Shown here piece by piece: positions 43,274-54,060 of a DNA stretch of 64,000 bases. Under the pieces are notes generated by a model. That model saw only the letters and a list, made by a program, of their open reading frames with translations, did not search any database and had not been told where the DNA came from. Position numbers and translations under genes: made by a program. Position 1 is the first letter of the stretch. Each line of letters begins with the position of its first letter. Source of the stretch: Shinisaurus crocodilurus (taxonomy: Eukaryota; Chordata; Lepidosauria; Squamata; Shinisauridae); assembly GCA_021292165.1 (NCBI GenBank), contig CM037883.1, forward strand, positions 6,736,934 through 6,800,933, given 5' to 3'.

Positions 43274-44479
43274 TTCTACAGGAAGCAACAGCTGTCCTGA
43301 ATTGCACTAGCTGGGGCTCTCATCAGGGATTAGCATAAGGCTGGCTCCCCCCAGTGGCATGGTTGAGCATCTCCCAGGGCTCCAAGTCTGGCAAAGGGGC
43401 CCACTGCCCCACCACTACCACTCTGTCCTCGCACGGGGAATCCGGAAAAGTCAGAGGTAGAGTGAGAGAACTCTCAGTTTGCACACCGTGCCTCTTCCAG
43501 GTTAAGGGATAACTCCTGAAGTTGCCTGATCTGGGGAAGCCCCTCCCCCCCCCAATCCTGCAGCGGGCACAGGGCGGGGTGGGGGGGGATTTCTGGGAAG
43601 TAAGAAAAACGACCATATATAAAAGAGCCCAATGAGGGAGGAAATTATATTGTCTGCTCCTTTGCCACCATCTGTCTCATAATCTACTTTAACCTCCAGT
43701 TCTATTTTACATTATTGATGACATGTTGTTATTATTGGCAGAGAGGACTATGTGCATTATATAGTCGGCATACTCAAAACTGGGCCACACTTCCTTTGTT
43801 TGCGAAATGGAAGCCTGCATCCTTTGTTTGAGCGCTGGTGTTATCGGGAGATAAGCGACCAAGAAAAGGGTAGGTGCCTTCTGACATCTGACAATTAGGA
43901 TCATGCTAAAATGAAGAAAACAGGAAGCCAGCAAGGAAACTTTGGACTATGTTTATGAAGAGCGCAGCGGCATGGAAGCAGGGTGGGGGTGGGAGAGACA
44001 AGGCGGGGGGGGGCTGCAGCATGCGAAGAAAGAAGCACCGTCGCATCACTTTGGGGGACTTTTTGTGTGCACGTGCGTTGCTTTATAGGTGCTATTACCA
44101 ACGGAGCTCATTGAAATCACTCACTTCTGCGTCACAGCACCGGTCTATTCTGCAAAACCATGACTGCTAAAATGCAGATGCCTGCGAGACGGTTTACTAG
44201 AAGATGGAAACCTGCACCTCATATCGTGTCCCACTAGCATCTTTGTTCACGGAACAAAGGTGGATGTGTTATTAGCATCCATTTTGCTCGCGGAACTATT
44301 GCTCGCTGCCACTCCAGCTTCCGGCTTCTCATCTCTCTTCTCTGACGCACAGAGATCAGGGCCAGTTCCAGTGGGCAATGAGGTTGGACCTTTCCTGAGC
44401 CCCAAGACTTGGCAAAGGGGCCACTGCCCCCCATCAGCACCGCCATTCGCACTTTGAACGAAGCACCCAAGAAAGCCGA

Positions 44480-45260
44480 AGGCAGTCAGCACGCCTCACC
44501 CCTTCGCCGTTACTGGGGCTCGCTGAGGGTGCCTTGCCCAATCCTAAAGCCACAATGATGAAACAAACATGAATTACTGTAGTTGGAAAAAGTTTGCATG
44601 AGGCTCACTCCCTGTTACTAGCACATCAGTTGTTAGTCTGCAGTTCAGCTTTGAATAAATAGGGTTGCCTGCGGGGGAAAGATTCGAAAGAGCAAGGATT
44701 CAATTTGCTTGCCCTACACTTGAAAGGAATTCAAAGTGTTCATGCCGATTTCCCTCCCAACTTGTCTGGTTGTGGAGGTGCTGAAGCAAACAGGTTTATC
44801 ACGGGGATGATCACTGGGCTTTTCGCTGAGGGCAACTGCGTTAATGAAGCCCATTGTGAAGACACGTTCTTGCCGACGGAACACCCGCCTCGGTTCAATT
44901 TTGACTCCGTTTCATTTGGAACTAAATGCTGATTTCCCTCGCCCTCCCCATATTAGTCTGGGAAATTAAGTGTACACCTCAGCACTAATTACAGCAATAA
45001 AATGACTTTAATTATATGAAGGTGTTCTGGATGTGCCCCGCTGCAAGAAAGACAATCGGATTCATTTGTTCACAAGGATGCGGAAAGGCTTGCAATGTTT
45101 CAGAGCTAAGTTTGATACAGAAGATGCAATTAGCGCCTTAAAAGGAGCTAGTTTGTGTCTGCTGTGGGAGAAGCAGCAACAAAAACAATAGAAGAGATCA
45201 GAATTGGCACTTTGCAAAATGACATTCAGGGTAAACAACAATAAAAGTTCCTGATTTTCA
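44480..45260. other. Unique-sequence island, candidate conserved non-coding element
   Basis: This is the longest repeat-free stretch of the MAMLD1 intron. It contains homeodomain-type sites (CACTAATTACAGC, TTTAATTATATG) and AATAAAATGACTTTAATT near 45000. No frame has a recognisable domain. Calling it conserved is an inference from its lack of repeats. Confidence 0.3.
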
Positions 45261-45344
45261 CCACTAGTGGGAAGTACAGTATTCCCTTCCTCGAAGAAAA
45301 ATAGGCATGCAAGTTTGAACTACTAGCAAGAATAGCACTTGCAC

Positions 45345-45512
45345 ATAGATTTCATAAATAGCGTTGGAAGGAGCCTACAAGGCTATCGAGTCCAACCCCC
45401 TGCTCAATGCAGGAAACTAGAGAAGGGGTCTCCCATCCAAGTAATAACCAGGCCTGACCCTGCTTAGCTTTCCACACTCAGACATACTGAGCCAGCGTAA
45501 GCCACAGGCCTG
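45345..45512 (-). mobile_element. 5S-derived SINE with CR1 tail
   Basis: Minus-strand copy: head CAGGCCTGTGGCTTACGCTG, 5S core GGAAAGCTAAGCAGGGTCAG, tail GGTTGGACTCGATAGCC. Confidence 0.85.
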
Positions 45513-45675
45513 ATCTAGATGACATTGCTGTCTGCATAAAAGGTTAAGGAACGCAAGTACATTCGTAAGTGTGTGCGTTGTGTTTCCCTTTTCATCACTC
45601 CCAAGGAAACTCATTTGCCTTCTCACTCGATGAGGCATAATACAAAGTATGAAGGCTGTTGACCAGTTTGTTTGT

Positions 45676-45916
45676 TTATTTATTTATTTATTTATTACAT
45701 TTCCATCCCACCCTTTTTTCCTGCAAGGAACCCAAGGTGGCTTACGTAATCCTCCTCCTCTCCATTTGATCCTCACAACAACCCTGTGAGGTAGGTTAGG
45801 CTGAGAGTCAGTGACCGGCCCAAAGTTACCCTGTGAGCTTCATGGTTGAGTGGGGACTAGAACCTGGGTCTCCTGAGTCCCAGTCCGACAATCTAACCAC
45901 TATGCTACACTGGCTG
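45676..45916 (-). mobile_element. CORE/MIR-like SINE
   Basis: Complete minus-strand copy from (AAAT)n through rc of CTCACAACAACCCTGTGAGG to the tRNA-like head (rc of CCACTATGCTACACTGGC). Confidence 0.85.
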
Positions 45917-45918
45917 TC

Positions 45919-46008
45919 TTAGTTGATCACCTGCCTTTTAGTAGATTCTTAGTTGATCACCTGCCTTTTAGCAGATTCTTAGTTGATCACCTGCCTTTTA
46001 GCAGATTA
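45919..46008. repeat. Three tandem 30-bp units
   Basis: The unit TTAGTTGATCACCTGCCTTT plus TAGCAGATTC occurs three times with one or two changes. It directly abuts the SINE head at 45916. Confidence 0.9.
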
Positions 46009-46805
46009 CACAACTGAATAAAGTTAAATATATCCCCCCAAACTTCAACATGGGTACAACTGTAATTTACATCTGTATTGATGAAAATGACCACTCATTT
46101 TTAGGTAATCCCTCATATTCTCTTTTGCAGTTCCCGTTACACTAAAACACCAGAACCAAAATAGCCTCTAGACAAGCAAGGCCCTTCACTTCCAGCACCA
46201 TGGATTAGAATTTCCTCTCGCTGAACCTAATTGGTCACTACCAATCAATCAACTACAGCCTTAATTAATCTATCAATTAAAACATACAAATATATATATA
46301 TATATATAGTGTGCAAACCATCCCACAATGAAGGGACAAGAAGATGGCATACTAGGAAAAATTTAGATTTTTTTTTAAATTAAAAAAATATATATCACAA
46401 CTTGTGAGTTTATAGATCTAAGGGTTGGGTAAATGCAGGACCGCATCCAAAAGATATGAAATTTGGGGATATTTCTATTCCTGTCTTTTCTCCCATTACG
46501 ATGTAACAGGGTTTTCTACTCCCATAAAGTCTCACATTAAAATAAATGTGAATCAAAACAGCAAACAATAAAGTGCCTGAAATTCTGATCAAGTGTGAGT
46601 CTCTAAACAAGTTGGCAGAGTCACCTTTTGGCTGGAAGAACATTTGTGGCAGGTTGGTTTCTAAGATCAGGTGAGGGGCCTTCACTTTCAGTGGCTTTAG
46701 AAAGCAATAGATCAGAACCAAACACCATGTGCTCAGTGTGGCAGGACAGAGCTACCGTAGGTTCTCCATCTCCCCGGGTCTTAATCTCAGTGAACTGGAG
46801 AACTT

Positions 46806-46972
46806 CATAGATTTCATAGAGTTGGAAGGAGCCTACAAGGCTATCGAGTCCAACCCCCTGCTCAATGCAGGAAACTAGAGGAGGGGGTCTCCCATCCAAG
46901 TAATAACCTGGCTTGACCCTGCTTAGCTTTCCACGCTCAGACAAGCTGAGCCAGCATGAGCCACAGGCCTGT
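46806..46972 (-). mobile_element. 5S-derived SINE with CR1 tail
   Basis: Minus-strand copy with the same head, 5S core and tail as the 45345 copy, about 1.4 kb away. Confidence 0.85.
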
Positions 46973-47084
46973 ACTTCGATTGGTTTTGGAGCTGGCGGGC
47001 TACTGTACCTTGGTACATTTGAGCTACTTTGGGAACCTTTTTGGATCAAAAGGTGGGATAGAAATCTAATAAAATATTTTTTAA

Positions 47085-47322
47085 AAAGTGTGATGTAGTG
47101 CTTAGAGTGGCGGACTGGGACTCAGGAGATCTGGGTTCTAGTCCCCACTTGGCTGTGAAGCTCACTGGATGACTTTAGGCCAGCCACTGACTCTCAGCCT
47201 CACCTACCTCACAGGGTTGTTGTGAAGATAAAATGGAGAGGAGGAAGAGGATTATGCAAGCTGCCTTGGGTTCCTTGCAGGAAAAAAGGCGGGATATAAA
47301 TATAATAAATAAATAAATAAAT
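47085..47322 (+). mobile_element. CORE/MIR-like SINE
   Basis: Head GTGATGTAGTGCTTAGAGTG and B box GGGTTCTAGTCCCC; body with CACAGGGTTGTTGTGAAG; ends GGGATATAAATATAATAAAT. Confidence 0.85.
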
Positions 47323-47525
47323 TTCTACTTTTGCATTTCGACTGAGAGGAGCAGTAGCAAGCTTATGCGATTGAGAGCTTCTACTCTTGAGCAAATTGGC
47401 GACATTCACATAAAATCGCCAGCCCCAAATGCCATGTCCAAACCCCAGGTAAGAATACATCCCAGGCCAAATAATGCAGTAAAAGAAAACAGGTGATCAC
47501 ACCAGCTCACGAACAACCCAAGGAG

Positions 47526-47745
47526 AGACAGTGTGGCGTAATGGTTAGAGTGTTGGACTGGGACTCAAGAGATCTAGGTTCTAGTCCCCACTCAGGCCCT
47601 GAAGTTCACTGGGTGACTTTGGGCCAGTTGCCGACTCTCAGCCTAACCTGCCTCACAGGGTTGTTGTGAGGATAAAATGGAGAGGAAGTGGACTATGTTC
47701 CTCGCAAGAGGGAGAAGGCGGGATATAAATGTAACAACATCAACC
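47526..47745 (+). mobile_element. CORE/MIR-like SINE
   Basis: Head GTGTGGCGTAATGGTTAGAG, B box AGGTTCTAGTCCCC, end GCGGGATATAAATGTAACAA. Confidence 0.85.
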
Positions 47746-47782
47746 AGTAGCAGTGTAGTAGAGAACTCAAGAGGGAATGAGA

Positions 47783-47897
47783 CATTGTCTCGCTAGACAT
47801 TTGTCTTCTGTGTCCCTGGCCCGGTGAGGGGCCTGGATGCCCTCGTTTTTAAATACCTGGTGCCGGGAACTTGAAAAATGGTCACATTCGTGTAGGT
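47783..47897 (-). repeat. Arm of an inverted repeat pair (with 49590-49745)
   Basis: GACATTTGTCTTCTGTGTCC, GGATGCCCTCGTTTTTAAAT and GAAAAATGGTCACATTC are the reverse complement of 49590-49745. The two arms are about 1.7 kb apart and nearly identical. Confidence 0.8.
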
Positions 47898-47986
47898 TTA
47901 TGGCACCGCAAACTATTGTTTGGACTCCCACACACACACACCCAAATTGTTCCCCTGCATTTACGAGGAATCTAGCTGCCACTGTG

Positions 47987-48663
47987 CAGGGATGTTGAAG
48001 AGTCCTTGGTTTCGAGTCACGAGTCGAGTCACGAGTCTTTGGACCCGAGTCCAAGTCCTTGGTCCAAAATGGTGACTCACGAGTCATGAGTCACTCCCAA
48101 AGCTGACTCCACGAGTCCCTATTAAAATCAAGTTTTCCCAACAAAATAAGGCTATTTCATATGTGTGGCTTAAATAAATTCTAGGCACAAGTGTGCTTTT
48201 TATTTCAAAACTCTGCAACTGATTTTGGCAAGAACACACCAGGCAGACAAACCCAAAATAACCAGACAGGCAGAGGAGGCAGGGAACCCCAAAACAGGTA
48301 GGCAGAGGCCTTTGTCTTGGACAATTCAAACTGTGGAACTGGTTAAGAAGAGACCAGGCAGGCAGAGGAGGCTGGGAACCCCAAACAGGCAGGCAGAGGC
48401 AGCCAAACCCAAAATGTCTGAAAGGTTGCATTTTAGGAAAATGATTTTAAAAAATAAACTTGCTGTACTTCCTAAAACCTATCCATGTTGCATTTGAGGA
48501 ACACAATTTTGGAACACGAGTCTCGAGTTGAGTCCTTGGTCTCGAGTCCCGAGTCGAGTCTCGAGTCCCATTAAAAATATTGGGACTCGAGTCTGACTCG
48601 AGTCAGAGGGGGGACTCAGTCCAGCTCACGAGTCGAGTCCTCGAGTCCGAGTCCCCATCCCTG
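47987..48663. mobile_element. hAT element with dense CGAGTC subterminal repeats
   Basis: The 677-bp element has ends CAGGGATG and CATCCCTG and an exact 8-bp direct repeat CCACTGTG on both sides (47979-47986, 48664-48671). Both subterminal zones are packed with ACGAGTC / GACTCGAG motifs (about 48010-48115 and 48510-48650), many per 100 bp. The AT-richer interior has an imperfect tandem duplication around GGCAGAGGAGGC (48260 and 48365). No transposase is encoded. Confidence 0.9.
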
Positions 48664-49011
48664 CCACTGTGCCATAAAATTCAATGTACTTACCCACCCC
48701 CCAAATTGAGTCTGGTGCCTAAAGGGGAAAAAAAATCAGCCCTGATCCTCTGCATCGCTTAGACTACAGTTGAACATTTTGATGGGGTGGGGTGGTCAGT
48801 CGGCAGCTGCAAGCAGCATGCCTTGTTCTGACTCTCGGTGGATATTCACAGGGCAGCAGGATGGTTTGGAGCTTATCGTGCCTACAGTCTGAAGCACTGG
48901 AATGAGATGGTCAAGGCTGAGGAAACTTAAAGAGCCAGATCCCCAAAGCCAAGTTCCAAGCAGACTTGGCTACACAGGAGCCAAGCTCCCGAGCCATTGC
49001 AACAGCGGTGG

Positions 49012-49308
49012 CCTGCCCTAACAACAGAGACCACCCTGATCTTGGAAGCTAAGCAGGGTCAGGCTTGGTTAGTAACCTTGGAATACCAGGTGCTGTAGGG
49101 AGGGGCCATGGCTCAGTGTGATGGAGCACCTGCTTTGCATGCAGAAGGTCCCAGGTTCAATCCCCGACCTTTCCAGGTAGGGCTAGGAAAGAATCCTGCC
49201 TGAAACCCTGGAGAGCCGCTGCCGGTCAGTGTTGACAATACTAGGCTAGACAATACTGGACCCAGGGGGTCTTGACTCAGTATAAGGCAGCTTCCAATGT
49301 TCCTATGA
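49012..49308 (+). mobile_element. Composite 5S rRNA + tRNA SINE
   Basis: 49012-49098 is 5S-like: ACCACCCTGATCTTGGAAGC, TAAGCAGGGTCAGGCTTGGT, then GGAATACCAGGTGCTGTAGG. It continues without a gap into the tRNA SINE: GGGAGGGGCCATGGCTCAGT, TTTGCATGCAGAAGGTCCC, AGGTTCAATCCCC, the body and TATAAGGCAGCTTCC. The 5S part lacks the C box (GGATGGGAGACC region) and about 20 nt before GGAAGC, so its deletions differ from those in the copy at 27768-28055. Confidence 0.85.
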
Positions 49309-49589
49309 CTTTAAATGCTGCTGAGTCAGGGGGAAATTCCCTGGCTCCCACCTGTCCTCTGAGCCATGGCAGCTGTTCAAAGGACCAACATATGATCAGC
49401 AATGGAGCTCCTTGGTGTGTCTGCAGGGCACCAGTGTGTATTCATTTGTGACACATGTCTGGTGGTGGTTCTGATGAGTCACTGTGGTCTCTCTGGTGGT
49501 CTCTCTAGTCTGGGAGGCAGTAGAGCTCTGTAGGCAGCTCTAGGCTACAAAAGATGTAAGTCCTTCCTTTTTGTATTTTCACTTCCTTA

Positions 49590-49745
49590 CAGGAATGTGA
49601 CCATTTTTCAAGTTCCCCGGCACCAGGTATTTAAAAACGAGGGCATCCAGGCCCCTCACTGGGCCAAGGTATTTAAAAACGAGGGCATCCAGGCCCCTCA
49701 CTGGGCCAGGGACACAGAAGACAAATATCTAGAGAGACAATTACG
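49590..49745 (+). repeat. Inverted repeat arm with internal 41-bp tandem duplication
   Basis: GGTATTTAAAAACGAGGGCA followed by TCCAGGCCCCTCACTGGGCCA occurs twice in tandem (from 49627 and 49668). Flanking sequence extends the match to the opposite arm at 47783-47897, which has only one unit. Confidence 0.85.
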
Positions 49746-50070
49746 GTACCCGACTTTGCTATTTAAGAGGAGGGGCAACATTGAAGCCGATATGCACGAA
49801 AAGTTCCACGACGTTAGTGACTCAGTTCTGCAGACACAACCAGAGAAATACAACTTATAATTACATTAATGTAAAGTGGTAGGTACGAAGCACATCCAGA
49901 GCAAAGTGTTTGGGGTGGGTGGGTTATGAAATGGGCACAGGGCATCCTCCCCTAATAAGCAGAGACCCAACCTGGACAGATTTAAAACAGGAAGCCAGCC
50001 TGCATCCATTTCAGAAACACCCCAAAACATGTCTTCTTTGGTTTCAGAATATTTATTGGTTGTGCACACA

Positions 50071-50244
50071 GGCCTGTGGCTCATGCTGGCTCAGCTTGTC
50101 TGAGCGTGGAAAGCTAAGCAGGGTCAGGCCTGGTTGTTACTTGGATGGGAGACCCCTCCTCTAGTTTCCTGCATTGAGCAGGGGGTTGGACTTGATAGCC
50201 TTGTAGGCTCCTTCCAACTCTATGATCTATGAAATCTATGAATA
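50071..50244 (+). mobile_element. 5S-derived SINE with CR1 tail
   Basis: A well preserved copy: GGCCTGTGGCTCATGCTGGC, GGAAAGCTAAGCAGGGTCAG, GGATGGGAGACC, TGCATTGAGCAGGGGGTTGG and a TCTATGAA tail. Confidence 0.9.
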
Positions 50245-51254
50245 GTTTTCAGGAGACTTTAAGGTGGTCAAGGGGAACAAGAGACATCATGCCCCGCCCT
50301 TTATTCTTTGAGTAGCAGCAGGGATCCTAGTTGTCTGAGCAGCAGACCACAAGGATGGTGCTTTTGCTGGCCTCTCCACCTCCACCCTCCTCCCAGGGCT
50401 GGTGGTCCTCCCAACCTTGCCGTTTGCTTTGTTTGCTAGAGATTCCTGCCTGTATTTTCCTTCCCCCTTTGGTTCAGAGATGCTTTTAAAGATAAAATTG
50501 AGCCTTTTTGTTCCAAAACCAAGCCTTCTCTTGGTTTGTTTCTTCTTCTTCTTTTTAAACACTGGCATTGATAAAACCATGTAAGCTCAGCGGGGGGCCC
50601 CTGCTTCCCCCACCCGTTTACTTGATATATAACCATGTGAAATACTGTCAGAGTCAGGTTTCCAAGCTTATCTCTGAGGCTGCCAGTCAAGTCAAGGCTT
50701 TGTTTGAAGTCTGTAAGCGATCTGACGGGGGTAGACAGTTTTGTTCAGAGGAGCGCTTTCAAGTTCTTCTTTCTTCCCTTCCTTACAAGCGGTGATCCAA
50801 TGTGCCTCACACAAAGCCAGCCTGACTTCTTTGATGGAAACAGCAACAGGAGCAGAACACCTGGCTGGCATCTATATGACACCAAATAGGGAAGAGCACC
50901 AATCTCTACTGAGAGCTACTTCCATTTTATTGTGTCCCATCCAAATGGGAGAGACCGTGTGTACATCTAAAATTCCTGAACAGGCTGGGTAGGTAGATTA
51001 GACTGCATGACACAGAGGCATCAAGGCCATATTGTGCCATATTAGATTCAAAGCAGCTGCCTCGGTCTCCATTCCATTGATGCATAATAACAACAACAAC
51101 AGGCTGGGAACAGGTGATCAGCGTTCTGGATCAGGTGGAGAGCCCCCATGGGCTTCCCCCAAGTCACCCTCCATATGTTCAGTGCAATGAGGACAACAAC
51201 TGAGGGGGGCACGGCTAGCGCGCTCCCCCCCTCGCACATTTAAACAACATGATT

Positions 51255-51500
51255 GATTAATTGATTGATTGATTTCATTTATATGCCTCCGAATTGCTGA
51301 AGCTCTCTGGGCGGTTAACAACAATTTATCACAAACAATAAAATGCAGTTAAAAAAAAATACCCATAAAAACAGCATAAAATTCAATGCAAAATTTGGAA
51401 ACAAATTAAAAAACCATTTGAACAGTTAAACACATTCGATACATTCAGCACCTGACTATCTACATTCAATATTGTTTTAAACCATTCCTTTAGTTTTGGC
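51255..51500 (-). mobile_element. L2-like LINE 3' end
   Basis: On the minus strand it ends in (AATC)n after rc of GAATTGCTGAAGCTCTCTGG, the same terminal motif as the plus-strand copy at 8430. Confidence 0.7.
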
Positions 51501-51550
51501 CTTATAGGTGTTTATGACACTAGTTCTCCTGGATGCTAAACACCCCTCCC

Positions 51551-51551
<1 letters not shown>

Positions 51552-51597
<46 letters not shown>

Positions 51598-51608
51598 GCA
51601 CACACACA
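51552..51608. repeat. (CT)n followed by (CA)n
   Basis: A compound microsatellite: CT run to about 51578, then CA run to 51608. Confidence 0.9.
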
Positions 51609-51694
51609 GACATTTCTTCTGTCTATATAGTTCAGTTGAAGCTCACAGGAAGGTGCTGTATACCGAGTCAGAGCACTGGTAGATCTTGGTGTCG

Positions 51695-52045
51695 TCCCCC
51701 CCATTCCGGCTTGCAACACCCATGCTGGTTCCGACTCACTCCGGCCGGCTTGCAGACTCGTCGGTCAGACGGACTGAGATTTGTGCAAATTTTCCATGTG
51801 GTTCTTTACGCAACGGGTGGGATTTGTGAAAATCTTGCCATGTCACGTGTTTTTCAGGCGCCATTTTGCACCAAAAATATCACCTGAAAATCACGTGGCA
51901 TAGAGAGATTTGCGCAAATCTCACTCGTTGCGTGAAGAAACCACGTGGAAAATTTGCGCAAATCTCGGTCCATCTTGCCTCCAGAAGTCTGCCAGCCAGC
52001 CGGAGTGAGTCGGACCCGGCATGGGTGTTGCAAGCTGGAATCGGG
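51695..52045. mobile_element. 350-bp foldback element
   Basis: The left arm (CCGGCTTGCAACACCCATGC, CCGACTCACTCCGGCCGGCT, TGCGCAAAT-type blocks) is mirrored by the right arm (AGCCGGAGTGAGTCGGACCC, GGCATGGGTGTTGCAAGC). The centre is near 51873, around TTGCACCAAAAATATCACC. Each arm is about 165 bp. The right side is followed by an 11-G run. Confidence 0.8.
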
Positions 52046-52894
52046 GGGGGGGGGGGACGGACACCAAGGAAATCCAGATTTCCACCCCACAAATGGATTC
52101 CTCACACATCCCTAAGCATGGCCATCTGTGGCACCCCGGAGGATCATACTGGGACCTCTGGTGGGCTGTATTTGTTTGGCCCGTGAGCCTGAAGTTCCAC
52201 ATCCCTGAGGTAGAGCCTTGTGTTCTACCACAAGCTATGGTTCTCCACGAACTGAATCTCCACAAAAAGGAAAAGATTTTCCTATTTAGCTTGGTTCACC
52301 TATCAAGGCTCTTCTCTCTCTCTCCCACCCCAATCCCTGACACCGCACTCTTATTCTTGCTGAGGGCAGCTTGCCTATAAATCCAGCAATATCTAAGAGC
52401 TTCATTCATCTCACACAGGTTTTTTTTTTTTGGGATGGTAGTCCTTCTGGCTGTCTCTACAAGGTTGCACTAACCCCAATGACAAACTGCCCCACCTCGT
52501 GCCTGCCTATAAAGCAGGGTTTGACTCGTGTAATCAGTTTGTCGTGTCAAGGTGGGCGCGCGCTAACCGAGGGGCTGATGAGGTTCAGAGGAGGCAGGTA
52601 ATTGCACATGCAGCAGAAACCGCCTTCGAAGAAAAGTGACAGCTGGATGCAGAGTTTATATATGAAATGCGGGAGGTGCTGGGAAATCTGATAAAGTCAT
52701 TGTGAAAGGCTCAGCGCCAGCCTTATGTGGTCGTCAGCAAAGGCAGACAAAACACAGTCTTCGGCTTCTCTATCTGCCCACCCCACCCCACCCCCCCGGT
52801 TCCATCACGTTTACACAGGGAGTGGCAAAGAGCAGACAAAAAGAGGTTTGGAATGAGCAGGCTATTGGTGGGGGGAGAACAAAAGCCATAAACC

Positions 52895-53060
52895 AGTATT
52901 TTAAAGGCCAGAGAGTCCATCTAGCCCAGCATTCTGTCCGCACAGTGGCCAACCACGGGAGCCCACAAGCAGGACATGAGTGCGACAGTACCCTCCTGCC
53001 CATGTGCCCCAGCAACTGGCATACACGGGCATACTGCTTATGCTGAACATAAGGCTCAGG
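52895..53060 (+). repeat. Interspersed repeat (family of 26405)
   Basis: Shares CATCTAGCCCAGCATTCTGT, GCCCACAAGCAGGACATGAG and CCCCAGCAACTGGCATAC with 53868-54060. Confidence 0.75.
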
Positions 53061-53867
53061 GGGACCCTGTCGGGTTCCCCAACATAGCCCACAGCATGCA
53101 TGCCTCACTTCAAAGAGATTATTAAACCATCTTCTGGACTAGAAAGCTAATGCATAAGCAGAGGAAAGAGATGCCACTGCATACTAGAGAAGCAATTTGA
53201 GGCTTCACCAAGTTTTAAAAGAACTGGGATTGATTCTTTGAGTCGGGTGAAATATGGATGTGGCCCCCTGGGCATCATCTGGGTGGGGGAATTTGTCCCT
53301 CCAAACCAGACGAGTTTGGCATCCCTGATTCAAAGAGTACATTTGGGGTGGGAGGGACAAGCTGCAGAGGTCAATGCAAAGTAATATGGAAGCTGCAAGA
53401 CTTCCATGTTTGTCAGTGGACATTTTTGCAGAGACCGATCAACTGGTTTGTTGGTCTACACAAGCTTTTAAAAGCGAACAAAACACCCTCAGGTGTGGCA
53501 TCCAAGACAAATGTGTAACGTGGTTTCTCTTTTGGAATATTTATACCCCAATTTTCTGCCAAGATTGGCTCCCAAGGCAGCTTACAATAGAATCAATGCA
53601 AAAGGATAATAATAACAACAGGTGTGAGGCCTTATAGGAGCCGGAAACTGACTGCTTCCGGACTTCAGCTCTCTGGTGTGGAGGCACAGGCAAAACTGAA
53701 ATACAGCCCCTTGCAGATCTTGACTTTTCTGTTCTCAAGTACTTAAGCTGCACCTCCAGAGTTTGATCTCATTGATCAGCTCTTGCAGGAAACTGCGTAA
53801 GAGGGCTACTACGACACCTGGGAATTTGGTTGGGACTATGGCAGTTCTCCTCTGTTGCTTTATGGCT

Positions 53868-54060
53868 TGAACATAAGAACAGCCATGCTGGATCACACCA
53901 AGGGTCCAGCATTCTGTTCACACAGCAGCTGCCCAGCTGCCCACAGGAAACCCACAAGCAGGACATGAGTGCAACAGCATCCTCCCACCCATGTTCCCCA
54001 GCAACTGGTGTGCATAGGCATACAATGGGCATGCCAACATAGGCATACTATGTTGAGGCT
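53868..54060 (+). repeat. Interspersed repeat (family of 26405), fuller copy
   Basis: GAACATAAGAACAGCCATGC, CCAGCATTCTGTTCACACAG, CCCACAAGCAGGACATGAGT and GCAACTGGTGTGCATAGGC. The start GAACATAAGAACAGCC is typical of a widespread squamate repeat I cannot name. Confidence 0.75.

Noticed and set aside
48225..48497. 90-codon plus-strand frame inside the CGAGTC hAT element
   Set aside because: The repeated ARTHQADK/GRQRPL pattern comes from a local tandem duplication and shows no transposase motif.
49103..49175. A functional tRNA gene
   Set aside because: The tRNA-like A and B boxes lead into a long conserved SINE body, recur many times in the window, and the acceptor-stem pairing is not preserved.
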